Positions 1 through 11,462 of a stretch of DNA of 64,000 nucleotides are shown one piece after another. The DNA is taken from assembly GCA_963930655.1 (NCBI GenBank), contig OZ005607.1, forward strand, positions 10,432,874-10,496,873, given 5' to 3'. Below the pieces are notes generated by a model. That model was given only the letters and a program-made list of their open reading frames with translations. It ran no database searches and was not told where the DNA came from. The translations under genes and the position numbers were made by a program. The DNA comes from Myrica gale (taxonomy: Eukaryota > Streptophyta > Magnoliopsida > Fagales > Myricaceae). Positions within the stretch are counted from its first letter, which is position 1. Each line of letters begins with the position of its first letter.

Positions 1-1257
1 ACAACAATCATCCTCTGGACTCCGCATAAAAAACAGAGCATAGTAGCAGAAATAAGATCCTAAATCAAACTTCTACTTTTGGATCCAAAAAACCCATCTA
101 AACTGATTGCACGACATAAAGATAGAAGTCTATGGCTTTCCCAGGTTCCGATAAAGTCAAACTTTAAGATCAGAAAGCCCCAAATTTTCAATTATTTTTG
201 GCACCATGTGGTAGCCTTCAAACAGAGCATTATAGGATAAATACAAGTTTCCTTCTCCAGGACAACAAAGAACATTAGAATCCAGAAAACAAAGAAATTA
301 TACGACAATCTTGTAATGTTAATTAAAGACGTATTACTACTGGACAAATCAAACCTTCAGAGTTTTCCCGATGAGAACCAAACCTCCCCTGCTAAGCTTG
401 ATTTAGCAGATTTGAAAAGGAAAATCACAAGAAAATAAAAGCAAACCAGATCAGAGCTCCAATCTGGTTTCCAATTCAAGAACCTCAAGAGCTAAAGCAT
501 GATTTTCCCACCAAAAAAATCGCAATTTTCTAAGTTTTGGCTCTCCTTACTCCCTAATATGAAAGATAAGGAAAAGAAAAGGGCTGCAGAAGAAAAAAGT
601 TTTGACTGGTTAAGAAACTTGCGAAGTTGAAATGTTAAAGTGAGAGGGGTGGGCGGCGTTTGGGGGAAGATATTTATTTCGAGGGGGATGCCGACGTGTA
701 ACAAAAAGAGGTCCAGAGCGGCTCCGATGTCCATGTAACGCTTTCGGGACATCTGACGTGGGAGAAATCAGGGCCATTATATTTGTCTGAGCTGGACAAA
801 ATCTAAAGCTTGAACGTTAAGAATCAAGAGTAGTGCACCGAATCTTATACGATCCTCCAGATCTGGGAGTCGCCACGTGGCTCATTAGAGGCGACGTTAG
901 TAACTTAATGGTCCTTGTCGCGTGTATCGGAATGCGTAAAGGCACTGGAAACCCTATAAGGCAAAGACGGCGTCGTTCGAGGTTCAGGTGGTCGCTAGTT
1001 AATATAAATGAAATTTTGATTTCGCTCAAACATATCCAAACCTACTTATTGGGGAGTGACACATACTAACCTTGAAGCTGAGTGATCCTCCGTTGGTTAG
1101 GGTTTTGTTGATGACTGTAGGCTGCAGACAACCTGAGGATTTTTTTGACAAGTTTCGTTCTGAATCCTTCCAGAATATAATAACATATTGCTTTCTTGTT
1201 TTTCGTGCCTTTTTTTATACTCTATCTAGATTCTAGACATGCCTAGATTCTCGTATA
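1..1257. other. AT-rich stretch, no gene recognised
   Basis: No open frame here resembles a known protein and no exon chain could be built. Short frames at 492-752 and 817-1069 have no domain. The stretch could be flank or intron of a gene beyond the left edge. It ends at the target duplication of the hAT-like element that starts at 1266. Confidence 0.5.
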
Positions 1258-1265
1258 TCTACCGC

Positions 1266-1945
1266 TAGAGCTGGTCATTTCTACCGTTGGTGAAAAACTG
1301 GCACCGGCCGGCACTAAAACTAGTCATTTACTGGTTGGTAGATTGCATAGGAGTTAGGGTTTAACCCCCATCGCATTTATTTTTTTTAATAAAAAACAAA
1401 ACAAAACCGCATAATCTATATTTAAAGACAACCACATCGTTTGGGTTAGACCCTAACCTTTAACGATGAGCAGTGAGCACGCAGCCCTCACTCAATCGCG
1501 AAGACTTTAGAGTCTCAGACTGTCTCTGCTCTCCGCAGGAGCCCCCTAGTTGCCCTTCACTCTCCTTCGTCTTCGTCGTCTTCTTCGCCCACCCTAGAGC
1601 AGTTGAGCCGCCATTTTGAAGATGGTCTTCACAATCTTCATTGATTTTAAAGATGAGTTTTTTTTTCGTGGATTTATTTTGTGAATTTAAATTATTTTTT
1701 TCGTTGTGAATCTAGTATTTTTTGTTGTGAATCTATCATGATTTTTTCATTTTGGGTTAAAGGAAAAGAAAAAATTTGCTATGAAATTATTTGTTTTTTT
1801 GTGAAATTTTGTGAACCGGTGGTGACTGGTTACTGTGTAACCAGCACCAACAATGGCCGATTATTTGGCCCACCGAGTGTCAAATATAGGCCACCGGGAT
1901 TAATGGTGACGGTGCTGGTTTTGGCCAAACCGGTACCCAGCCCTA
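1266..1945. mobile_element. hAT-like non-autonomous element, 680 bp
   Basis: The ends are inverted copies: TAGAGCTGG at the left and the complement of TAGGGCTGG at the right. They are flanked by a degenerate 8-bp duplication, TCTACCGC (1258-1265) and GCTACGGC (1946-1953), 6 of 8 matching. An 8-bp duplication is typical of hAT elements. Both ends hold GGTGACGG- and ACCGGT-type segments like those in the elements at 28390-29268 and 45589-46288, so all three probably form one family. No transposase is encoded. Confidence 0.6.
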
Positions 1946-2424
1946 GCTACGGCATGAAAGCAAAAGCAAGACACGGAGGAGGAAATAAAAAAACACACGT
2001 AGATAGGACCAAAAATAGCCTATTTATAATGCGGATATGAAAAAAGAAAGTGTATATCCTATATCGTGCAATTAATATTTGTCATGTTCGTATTTTTATA
2101 ATTTACACAATGTAATTGAAATTGAAGAGTCAAACTTATGTCCACCTCTAAATATTTTGAGTGGTATTTGAGTGCCAAAATTTTAAGGTGGTTAAAATTT
2201 AGGTACGATAATTGGTGAAAAAGTGAACAAGTACAAAGAAGTCTTAACAATTTTTTTTCCTTGGCTATTTATTATGCAAATTTTAGAATGTTAAGGACCA
2301 TGATCCCCTACATCCTATGAACTTACCACTTGTTCCAAAAAGTTTAAGCTATTAATAATAGTTACATTTTATTATCTGAATTATATTATCTAATCAGTCC
2401 TAACACGACTCTTACAATATAATT

Positions 2425-3399
2425 TTTTTTGTTGAAACTCATGATGATATATTAAAAAACACACAAACAAAAATTACAATCTAGGAAGACAAAGAACAGA
2501 ACCCGAAAGGAGCGTTACAAACGACAATGGAGGGGCCAACATTAAAGTGGCTTTAAAAAAGGACACTAAGTCCTCAGAGATGGCGGACTCGAAGTTCGAA
2601 GCGAGAGGACCCGAGAGTCTTAGGGAACACCAAAAAACCGTGAAAGAACTGTCGATGAAGGACTGACAACAGTGTTGCCGAGCCGGCCCCAGTAGAGTGT
2701 TAAACCTGCAATCCCAGTTGCAATTGCAAACAGTAAAAAACATGTAATTAAACCTAAACAAGCCTTAAACACTGAGGCGAGCCCAAACGGGCGAAAGCGT
2801 AACATAAAACAAGCCCTAAACATAGGGGCTGACCCAAATAGGCTCAGAACATAAATCTCCCAAAGAACCGGGGAGAAATCGGCCAGAATAGGACCGACGG
2901 CTGCAGCGGCGCGTGCAGGGCGAATGAGGAGATCCAGACCGGGAAATGAAGGGCAGATCCACAGAGGCTATTCCGGTGGAGAAGATGTGGATTCGGGTGA
3001 AAGAGGAGCGATCACGCGCGGCCAAGAGCAGCCGCGTGTGGATCAACATCCGCCACCGGTTTGACGCCTGGGAAGAGGGATCTGGTAGCTCTCGGCGTGA
3101 GGAGTCCAACCATCCGGTGCATGCGTGTCCAAAGGAGACGGAAACCGCCAAGAACCGCTGGGAACCCACCTGCAAGAAAAAACCAACAAACCACCCAACC
3201 AAGCCACAACTGACCGGACCTGAGAGAAGGAAAGGGAAGAGGGAAGAGGGGGAGGGGAAAAAAAGAAGAAAAAGGAGGAGGGGGTGAAGGAGTCGGAGCT
3301 CCCCCCTTCTCCGTAGGGGCACGGTGTGTGGGCGGAAACCAGAGAGTTGAGAGAAAAGAGGGAAAAAAAGGTTCTTCGATCCGATGTTAATTTTCTTTT
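2425..3399 (-). mobile_element. Non-autonomous polyA retroposon, 975 bp, 18-bp target duplication
   Basis: An exact 18-bp direct repeat, GACTCTTACAATATAATT, flanks the segment (2407-2424 and 3400-3417). On the minus strand the element ends in an A-run next to the duplication, as expected for target-primed reverse transcription. The 5' third is pyrimidine-rich. A minus frame at 2816-3322 could give 168 residues rich in Ser, Leu and Arg, with no reverse transcriptase or endonuclease motif. The 3' 230 bp match the insertion at 60266-60507, so this is a mobile family. It is too long for a usual SINE and may be a LINE derivative that kept only its ends. Confidence 0.8.
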
Positions 3400-3447
3400 G
3401 ACTCTTACAATATAATTATTAGAAAAGGTTGATTACATAATAACTTT

Positions 3448-5450
3448 GGGCCCGACTCACCTCCAGTGTAATTTCCATCAGTGAGCACCGATTTTTACAC
3501 AGATGAGCGATACCTATAAAAAATTGAATCTAAAGGCCAACAGATTACTATATCATCCACTTAAAATATAAACTGAATACAATTGATACTAACGTAGTAA
3601 GGTTAAAGAAAGAGGGAAAATTCTCAAATTCTCTCAAAACTCGCGTGCACATGCCCAAAATCCTCTTCCTACACCTACAACACATTCCAAACTTTTCTCC
3701 ACGTTCCAAATTTTTTCTCTCATCCTCTTCTTAGTCTCCATCTCAAACTTTTCTTTTGGATTGAAGCTCAAAAATCCAGGGTAATCTCGATAATTTCATT
3801 CATTAGAATCTTTATTTATTCTATTTGGTTGGTTGGAAACCATGATAACACCCGCGAACTTTATCCCTCAAGTTTTATTTTTGGATTAGATTTTATTTCT
3901 TACTTCAGTACATTTAACAATTGAGAAATAAAATAAAAATATTAAAACTTTTGATGTTGTGCACTAGATTTTTTCTACTACATTGTTGTTTGTTAGAAAG
4001 AGAAAAGGATATTGAAGCATTTCAAAAGTGTTCGCTCTGTATTTTTTTGCTTACAATATATTATAACTCTGATCATGAAAATAAGTTGTCTGTTAGGGAA
4101 ATACAATTTGATTATGAGAGGTTGCTTATCAATGGTATAATGAGTATGCTAGAGAAGATTGATTTAGCTATCTGAAAGAGTGGAGAAATTGTGACAAATT
4201 GAGTGGAGTAATACAAAGTAGAAGATTTGTGTGCTATATATAAGGAATGGTTTAGAAAGGAAGACAAGTGTTGAGGTGTAATAAAACCTCGAAAAGATGC
4301 TAGTTGTGGTTGCTTAGTAGGATTGATCATAGCTCTCCAAGCAGGTGGAAAATGCTGGGCAACTGATTTTGAATCAAGTCACACCCACAAACTAGATGAT
4401 AAGTCATGTGTGCACATTTTACATTCTCAACGAAGTATCAGTGATGTTCAAGCGCTAGAAATTAATCTGACAGATAATTCAAGGATACAACCTAAACTTG
4501 CTCACGAGTTAATGAGTCGCCATGGTGGAGGTAGAAAGAATCTTGGTTTTACTCCACAAGATCAAAAGAATTATTTGAGAAGTAAAAGGAGACATGATTT
4601 GAAGCAAGAGAAAACAAGTAGTTTTGCATTATTTTCATAAGCAACTATCTCAAAATCCATCATTCCTTTTCCAAGCCAAAATGGATATTGAAGACCAAAT
4701 CACAAATATATTTTGGGTTGACACAAAATGATATTAGATTATGATTTATTTGGCGATGTGACTTTGATACCACTTATAGGACCAACAAAGAATATCGACC
4801 TTTTGGAGCATTTGTTGGCTTGAACCATCATTATTAACAAGTGATTTTTGGGGCTTCGTTGTTATATGATGAAACTATCGAGTCATTTATGTGGTTATTC
4901 TAAACATTTTTTGAATGCATGCCTACTAAAAAGCCGAAAACAATATTCACGAATAGAGATTTGTCAATGACAAAGACGATTTCTTTAGTGATACTTGAAA
5001 CTTGTCATGGATTATGCTTATGGAATCTCAATCAAAGTGCTCTGAAAAAATCTCAATCAACTATCCAAGGGTCAAGGAGAATATGTTGAATAAGTATAAT
5101 CTTTCCAAAATAAATGGTTGCAAGATTCTTTTAAAATTAGAGAGAAATTGGCAATGGTATATGAAAAAAAAATGCATTTTCTGCAGGTAAGAAAAACACG
5201 CAACTTAGTGAGAGCAATTGTCACTCCTCTCCCCCCGGTAATGTGAAGGATTGCAGAAGGGAGATGAGAGTTTGTACATTTTATGAGAAGGCCTGTCAGT
5301 GACCGCGTTAGTGTCAGTTGTATTTAGTTTATATTTTCTGTTGATGATGAATAATCTGTTAGCCTTTAAATTCAATTTTTTATAAGTTTCGCTCCTCTGT
5401 GTAAAAACCGGTGTCACCGGTGGAAATTACAGTGGAGATGTGCCGGTCCC
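3448..5450 (+). mobile_element. Mutator-like element (FAR1/FHY3-type) with about 150-bp TIRs
   Basis: The left end (3448-about 3600) and the complement of the right end (about 5300-5450) align over about 150 bp, starting GGGCCCGACTC and GGGACCGGCAC. The 9 bp outside, AATAACTTT (3439-3447) and AAAATCTTT (5451-5459), agree at 7 of 9, consistent with the 9-bp duplication of Mutator elements. The interior holds a broken FAR1-type transposase. The element ends about 250 bp before the first recognisable MECR exon, so its insertion may be linked to loss of MECR exon 1. Confidence 0.8.
4283..5035 (+). pseudogene. FAR1/FHY3-type MULE transposase remnant
   Basis: Frames here read like the FAR1 DNA-binding domain followed by the MULE transposase core. 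About 4283-4640 gives a KPR..SCGC segment, LQAGGKCW, a THKLD segment and the GGGRKNLGF..QDQKNYLRSKR block that links the two domains in FAR1 relatives. About 4690-5035 gives FDTTYRTNKEYRPFGAFVGL, NHH, GASLLYDETIESFMWLF, a KKPKTIFTNRD block and TCHGLCLW, matching the conserved DDE-core motifs of the family. Stops and frame changes separate the pieces (for example after MWLF near 4903), so no functional protein is made. The C-terminal SWIM finger was not found. Confidence 0.8.
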
Positions 5451-7984
5451 AAAATCTTTATCCACGGGACGCAAAATGACCTCAAATGTTGTAATGGACG
5501 AAAAAGAATTTACTTTTTTGTATATGTAGTTGAAAAATCAGTTAGCCAGCTTTGTTTCTAATTTCAACAGGGTCCACCCGACTCTGTCATTAGGTCCTAA
5601 TTCCTAACGCTGACTGCATGGTAGCCAGCTTTGTTTCTAATTTCATTTTAGGTTTCCATTTTTTTGTATACTTTTTGTTTGGGTTTTGAGTTCTGGTTGC
5701 AGAGTGAAAAATCTACCGCCGGTAGAAGTGAAAGAGAACGATGTGTGCGTGAAAATGCTTGCGGCTCCTATCAATCCTTCTGATATCAATCGGATAGAAG
5801 GTTCGGTTTCTTCGTATTTATTTGTTCTTTTATGTTCATATTTGATGTATACATTCCTTATGCCTCGACTTAGGACTGATAACTAAGTGCTTTCCATCTG
5901 CTTGGTTGCTCGGGAAACGGAAGAAAATGAGGGGAAAGAGACTAAACTCTATTTAACTGAGCTAATGGCTGTTTGAAGCTTAATTGAGTAGGATCTTCTG
6001 CGTTCTCTAGTCTCAAATATCAACAGTAGGTGATCAACTTGGATGTCGAGTTTTACATTTATAATCAGCCCAAAAATTTCAAAATCAGGGAATTTGTGCT
6101 GAATTCTTTTCTGAAATGTGGAAAAATAAGAACTCATCAGGTTCCTTAAAATCAGCACATAAAATTTTCTTTATGGGCATAATTTGGAGTTTGCTTTACC
6201 TTTTTCTGGGATAGGTTTGAATGATTCTGGCTGAAACAGGTTTTCACTAGGTATTCAGAAATGCTTTGTGGTTTTAAATTCAAATGTGGAATTGCGAATG
6301 GTGCTGCAGGTGTTTATCCTGTTAGACCTCAAGTGCCTGCAATTGGAGGATATGAAGGTGTAGGAGAGGTGCACTCAGTAGTCAGTAGGCTCTGCAGTGA
6401 AGGGTCTCTTGCCCGGCGATTGGGTCATCCCATCTCCTCCCTCTTCGGGTATGAAGAGTTGCTCTTCATTTAATTGAGCTTCATTTCCTAGCACTGAGGA
6501 GATCCTATGGCTTTCTGATTGTAAACTTTTGTCTAATTTATGGTCAATATTACCTTAATGAGCAGGTTCTCAAATATGTTTCTTCTAAAGAACTTTTTTT
6601 CTTCCATTTTCAACAATGTCAATGATGTGTAACCCAATAACCCCTGAAGGATGCAAATTTAGAAAGTAAGCAAAGAATCAAGAAATTTTGGAAATTTTTT
6701 TGGAAGAAAATGCGTGGAATAGCAACTACCTGTACACTGAAGCTCAAGGGTGGCTCAGTCGTGGTAGTCATTCTGCTCAACTTTGAAGTATGTTTGCACA
6801 ATTTTGCAGTAAAAATGCAAAGTGGGACATAGTAAAAGCTTTGCTATTACCTAGAGCACAACACAGGACTGCATGTGTTTGCATCCACTAGGAAGAGTAG
6901 ATGGGCTAAAAAAATCCACAACTATTAGCTGTTACAATTTGGAAGGAACGGGTGTTTGTCTTACTAAATGCCAAGGGCAACTGGAGACCAAAACAATGTA
7001 CCTGATTGTCAGAGAAGATTAGTTAGCGAAGCGGTGCTTGTCACATTAGGACGTATGACAAGGCATATTTTCTCCAATTCATGGATAGAAGAGTATGTGA
7101 TGCAGACCACTCCTGCATTAGAATGCTTACGAATGCATTGTGCATTGCTTGGCTGAAACTGACATGAGAATTTTATCCTGCGTAGGAATGTGGCAGACTT
7201 ACATTGTGAAGGATCAGAGTGTCTGGCACAAAATTAATAAGGATATACCTATAGAATATGCTGCCACAATTACAGTGAATCCTCTGACCGCTCTAAGAAT
7301 GCTTGAAGACTTCAGTACTTTAAACCCAGGTATTAGCAAAACCCTAAATTTAGCGTTTTTGCTCTTTACCTGCTTAACCCCTACTAGCTTGTTTTGAATA
7401 GGAGATGCTGTTGTGCAAAATGGGGCTACAAGCATTGTGGGGCAGTGCATTATTCAGCTTGCACGAAATCGTGGTATCCATAGTATAAATATAATAAGGG
7501 ACAGGTGCTTATTCAAAATTTTGGCTCAAATTTCATCAGCTGGTTTACTTCCATGTTTTCCAATTTGCAATCCATTTTTACAGTATGAAACCATTATGGT
7601 GTCGACAGCCCGTGTTTTCTCCATTTCTGTTTTTTGCCTCCTAGAATCAACCCACTTCTTCAAAATTCCCATCCACACTTGAGTGAGGGAAAACATGTGG
7701 CAGTAACTTCTCCTGCCAACTGGAGAATAATTTGTGGTGATAAGATTTGGGGGGAAAAAAATCATGGTAAAAAGAGTGACATATGGAATCATGATCCCAA
7801 AATACTATGCAATTAAAAGAACAGAACCAAAAAGATGGATCGGATCTACCATTACCCAATTATCTCCCTGTTTGTCTTGACAGAACTGGGTCTCTTCCTC
7901 TCATTGCTTCAGTTTTCATCTACTTTCTCAGCAACCAGAGAGCTCTCTCTTCCTTGCGGTGGCTGCCATGAGAGGGGTCTGTAA

Positions 7985-8197
7985 AATCCATCACATCATG
8001 TGGCTCAAACAACTGTTGTTGAGGTGGATTGTAACTTCATCTGTGAAACTTTTGACAAGCTTGTGATTACTCTTTCTCATATTTCCACCCAAATTCAAAC
8101 TGCTGACGTGTTCACTAAAGCTCTTTCTCGGCATCGACATCAGTTATTGGTTGACAAATTGATGCTTCTTGATCCTCCAGCATCAATTTGAGAGGGA
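7985..8197 (+). pseudogene. Copia polyprotein 3' end fragment (RNase H tail)
   Basis: The plus frame encodes VDCNFICETFDKLVITLSHI, QTADVFTKAL and a LLVDKLMLLDPPASI tail before the stop, the usual C-terminus of Ty1/copia pol. It is followed by a purine-rich tract and the LTR start TGTTAC at 8198. It faces the minus-strand relic on the other side of the same LTR, giving a head-on arrangement that a single insertion does not explain. Confidence 0.75.
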
Positions 8198-8377
8198 TGT
8201 TACAAAGATATTTTGAGATATTTTAGGAGATCTACGAAGATATTTTGGGAGATCTACTGAATACCTTCCCCGTAGGGTGCTTCTCTATTTATAGATACAT
8301 GTATACAAGGATTGCTTGGTAAGGAAATAATTTCTAAAAATATATCTCCTAAAATCTCTTAAAATATCTCCGTAACA
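8198..8377. repeat. Copia LTR, 180 bp, near-palindromic ends
   Basis: It begins TGTTACAAAGATATTTTGAG and ends with the near-complement, closing in GTAACA. The extended terminal inversion lets it read as an LTR from either strand. It is bordered by copia 3' ends on both sides: plus-strand pol on the left and minus-strand pol on the right. The second copy is at 10222-10354. Confidence 0.7.
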
Positions 8378-10221
8378 TCCCCACCTCAAATTGATGCTGG
8401 AGGATCAAGAAGCATCAATTTGTCAACCAAGAACTGATGTCAATGCTGAGAAAGAGCTTTAGTGAACACGTCAGCAGTTTGAAGTTTGGTGAAAATATGA
8501 GGAAGAGTAATCACAAGCTTGTCAAAAGCTTCACGGATGGAGTGACAATTGACTTCAATGTGCTTCGTACGCTCATGAAAAACAGGATTAGCAACGATCT
8601 GGATAGCGTTGGTATTGTCAGCATGAAGAGGAGTGGAATGAGGCTGAGGGAAACCAAGTTCACCTAATAATCCACGAAGCCATGTGATCTTAGAGTAGGC
8701 GGAAGACATAGTACGATACTCAAGACTCAGTGGAGGTTTTGGAAACTCGATTTATTTCTTACTCTTCCAAGAAATGAGAGCATTGCCTAAGAACATGCAT
8801 CATCCAGTAACAAAACAACGAGTATCAGCACAACCGGCCCAATCAACATCACTATATCCCACTAATTGTAAGGAGGACTCTCGAGGAAAGAACAACCCGC
8901 GAGTAGAAATGCCCTTAAGATAACAGATAATGCGACGAACAACAGCTAAATGAAGGTGACATGGAGCCTGCATAAATTGATTGACTTGCTGGACAACAAA
9001 TGAAATGTCAGGGCGGGTAATCGTCAAATTTACAAACTTCCAACAAGTTGCCGATACAGAGACGGATCCGAGAGAAGCTTGCCCTCCTCCTGGTAAAGCT
9101 TAAGATTCACCTCTAAGGGAGTGAGAACAGAGTTACCCGATTGGATACCAGCCAAAGAGATCACTTCCTGCGTGTATTTGTGCTAATGTAACAAAAGACC
9201 GCGGGAATTAACCTACACCTCAATGCCAAGACAGTATTGAAGAGAGCCAAGATCCTTCATGTGAAAAGAAGCATTGTGATGATGCTGCAACTGCTGAATC
9301 AAGGCCGCATCAGAACCAGTAATAACAATGCCATTAACATACACTAGAGGTAACACAATTCTGTAGAAGTCTTGCGAAGAGAAGAATCAAACTGACTTTG
9401 ATCAAAGTGAAAAACAAGCAGAGTAGAGCGAAACTTGTCAAAACCAGGCATGCGGGGCCTGTTTCAAGCCATACAATGAAAGTTTCAGCCGACAAACCTC
9501 GGAAGGCGTACTAAACATGCCTGAAGGCGGAGTCATAAGATTTCTTCCTTGAGATCCCCATGCAGGAAAGCAATCTTCACATCCATCTGTCATAGAGACC
9601 AACCGTGGGAGCTAGCAAGAGCCAAGACAGTCCGCACAATAGTCATTTTAGCGACGGGGCAAAAGTCTCGTCATAATAAATATCATACTCCTGATGATTC
9701 CCAAGTGCCACTAGACAGGCCTTATATTTGTCCAGAGATCCATCGGACCGGAACTTGACTGAGTACACCCATTTACATCCAATAGGTTTGACACTGGAGG
9801 GACATGCCACAATATCCTAGGTGTGATTTTTCCCGGTAAAACGAACAATAGTATTCTCCCCAGACATGATGATAGAGAGCGAAACACGAAGAAATAGTGT
9901 AGAATAAGAACAAAGGAAAACACACCTAAGCAGCAAACAAATGAGCAGCCCACTCTAAATCAAACCACAGAATTCCCTAACCGACTAAGAACAAAACCCA
10001 CACACCAGAAAGAATCACCCAATACTCCAGCGACCAAGTCACCTAGATGCGCCGACAACCACCTCAGAGAGTCACCGAGAATTACCCACAGACTCGGAAG
10101 CCCGAAACCTCCACAGAAACCAACAGAAATTTCCCACACCCCTCTAGAGTTGCGATGAAAATCGCACACAATGATTAAAATCACAAAGAGACGGAAATCA
10201 GAATGGATGCTCTGATACCAT
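8378..10221 (-). pseudogene. Ty1/copia retrotransposon relic, RT and RNase H remnants
   Basis: Reading the minus strand from 10221: the primer-binding site TGGTATCAGAGCA follows the 5' LTR directly, then degenerate reverse transcriptase near 9850-9340 (YKACLVALG-, ETFAPVAKMTIVRT- and QMDVKIAFLHGDL-like stretches in broken frames), then the connection/RNase H part (TRPDISFVVQQVNQF at 9027-8800; YSDVDWAGC; HADNTNAIQIVANPVFHERT and HIEVNCH within 8709-8440). No gag, protease or integrase was found, and stops are frequent. It is a deleted, dead copy inside the TIR element in the MECR intron. Confidence 0.85.
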
Positions 10222-10354
10222 GTCAATTGGTCTGAATACCTCTTCCCCGTAGGATGCTTCTCTATTTATAGATACATGTATACAAGGACTGCTTGGTAAG
10301 GAAATAATTTCTAAAAATAGATCTCCTAAAATATCTCAAAATATCTCCGTAACA
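10222..10354 (-). repeat. Copia 5' LTR (truncated copy)
   Basis: It matches 8198-8377 over the part containing TTCCCCGTAGG, the TATTTATAGATACATGTATA segment and ATATCTCCGTAACA. It lacks about 50 bp at the end next to the primer-binding site (10209-10221). The shared part differs at several positions, so the insertion is not very recent. Confidence 0.75.
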
Positions 10355-10626
10355 CTGTAACAGCAGGTGAGCCTCCAACTCTGGACTGACTACCTTCCTC
10401 CTCAAATTCCCAGTGCATCCCGCTCAGCTCTTGTTGATTCTGTAAGCCATCTAAGTTATCATTTCAAAACCTCATTTAATCTTCTATTTTCCTCTTCCTC
10501 CAACTTCATAGCTTCCTTTCGAATCTATTTCTTTGCCTCCCTCTAAAAGCTATAATCTCTGTACTTTATTTGAATACAATTATCTATTGCAGCTGAAAGG
10601 TAGTTCTCTTGGTCATATAATGCGGT

Positions 10627-10914
10627 CCTGCATTTGTGGTTGGGTTCATGGCCATCTACCCCACATCCTTTCTGGTGAACCCCGTGCCAATTGTGAGGGA
10701 TGTGTTGTTTTACTTGGTTGCACCATTGTTCTTGTGTTATGTGTACCTTAGTTTAGAGATTTTTCTATGGCAGCCGGTTGGGTTTTATTTGTGTTTTGTC
10801 TGGGTTGTGTTTCAGATGAACTTGGAATTGAGTGGAGGGAGGAGGACAGGTGGGTTTAGGTGGATTTTGTTTGGGGAAGATGATGTGGAAGGGGAATTGG
10901 TTAGTGGCTTTTGA
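10627..10914 (+). pseudogene. Cation/calcium exchanger (CCX-type) gene fragment
   Basis: The plus frame reads PAFVVGFMAIYPTSFLVNPV, then PIVRDVLFYLVAPLFLCYVY and LSLEIFLWQPVGFYLCFVW. This resembles, from memory, the membrane segments around the first Na+/Ca2+-exchanger half of plant CCX proteins (vacuolar or endomembrane cation/H+ or cation/Ca2+ exchangers). The fragment has about 95 codons, no start, and a stop at 10912-10914. It lies between the TIRs of the element in the MECR intron, so it is probably a captured and mobilised piece rather than a local gene. Membrane-protein similarity judged by eye is weaker than a database match. Confidence 0.6.
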
Positions 10915-11226
10915 TCACTTCCAAATCCGTAGCAAACTCCTTTGGTCTCCTTTTAAGTCGCAGATCCTCATCTTTTTTTGCTCTTTTTTCTGAGCCTAAG
11001 TTTTCCTTTTTCTGGGCATTTATTTATGTTTAGATGGATCTGCATTTTGTTTTGTTTTTTTAAATCTGAATTTTGGACCATATTTTTCTTGTATGTTTCA
11101 GTATAGTACGATTTTCTTGATTTTATGTTCTTGCTTTTTGTATTTCTTTTGACTAAAATTATGATTCTCCAGGTGGCAGTAGAAGTTACTGCCACGTGTT
11201 TTCTGTAAATAAAAATGGATGGAAAT

Positions 11227-11462
11227 TGTAACAAACCCTTTTGTATTCCAAGAATTTGTAAAGAAAATACAATGGCCAAATTCGAGATGGCTAGTCTCCT
11301 AAGAAATTAAGAGAGAAAACTAGAGAGAAAACTGTAGAAAACTTCAAATGAGTTCTTTTTATGCCTATTACCAAACTACTACTGATTTATATAGCCTATC
11401 CTAACAACCATTGGTTTACAGCTCACTAACTAACTCCTAACAACACACTCTGGGTTGTTACA
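11227..11462 (-). mobile_element. Solo copia-type LTR, 236 bp, with 5-bp target duplication
   Basis: The segment begins TGTAACAAACCC and ends GGGTTGTTACA, and is flanked by GAAAT on both sides (11222-11226 and 11463-11467). A TATATAAA-like box lies inside on the minus strand. There is no internal domain, so it is a solo LTR from recombination between two LTRs. It splits the right TIR of the element at 7635-11495 and is therefore the younger insertion. Confidence 0.8.

Noticed and set aside
833..1069. 78-codon plus frame as a gene or as the missing MECR exon 1
   Set aside because: No transit-peptide character, no match to the expected YERHGPPDSV-like segment, and no usable splice donor.
2816..3322. 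168-codon minus frame as a host gene
   Set aside because: It lies wholly inside the 18-bp target duplications of a retroposon and shows no domain; composition explains the open frame.
8260..10354. Simple intact copia element bounded by the two LTRs
   Set aside because: gag, protease and integrase are missing, the LTRs differ in length, and a second copia 3' end abuts the left LTR from the other side.
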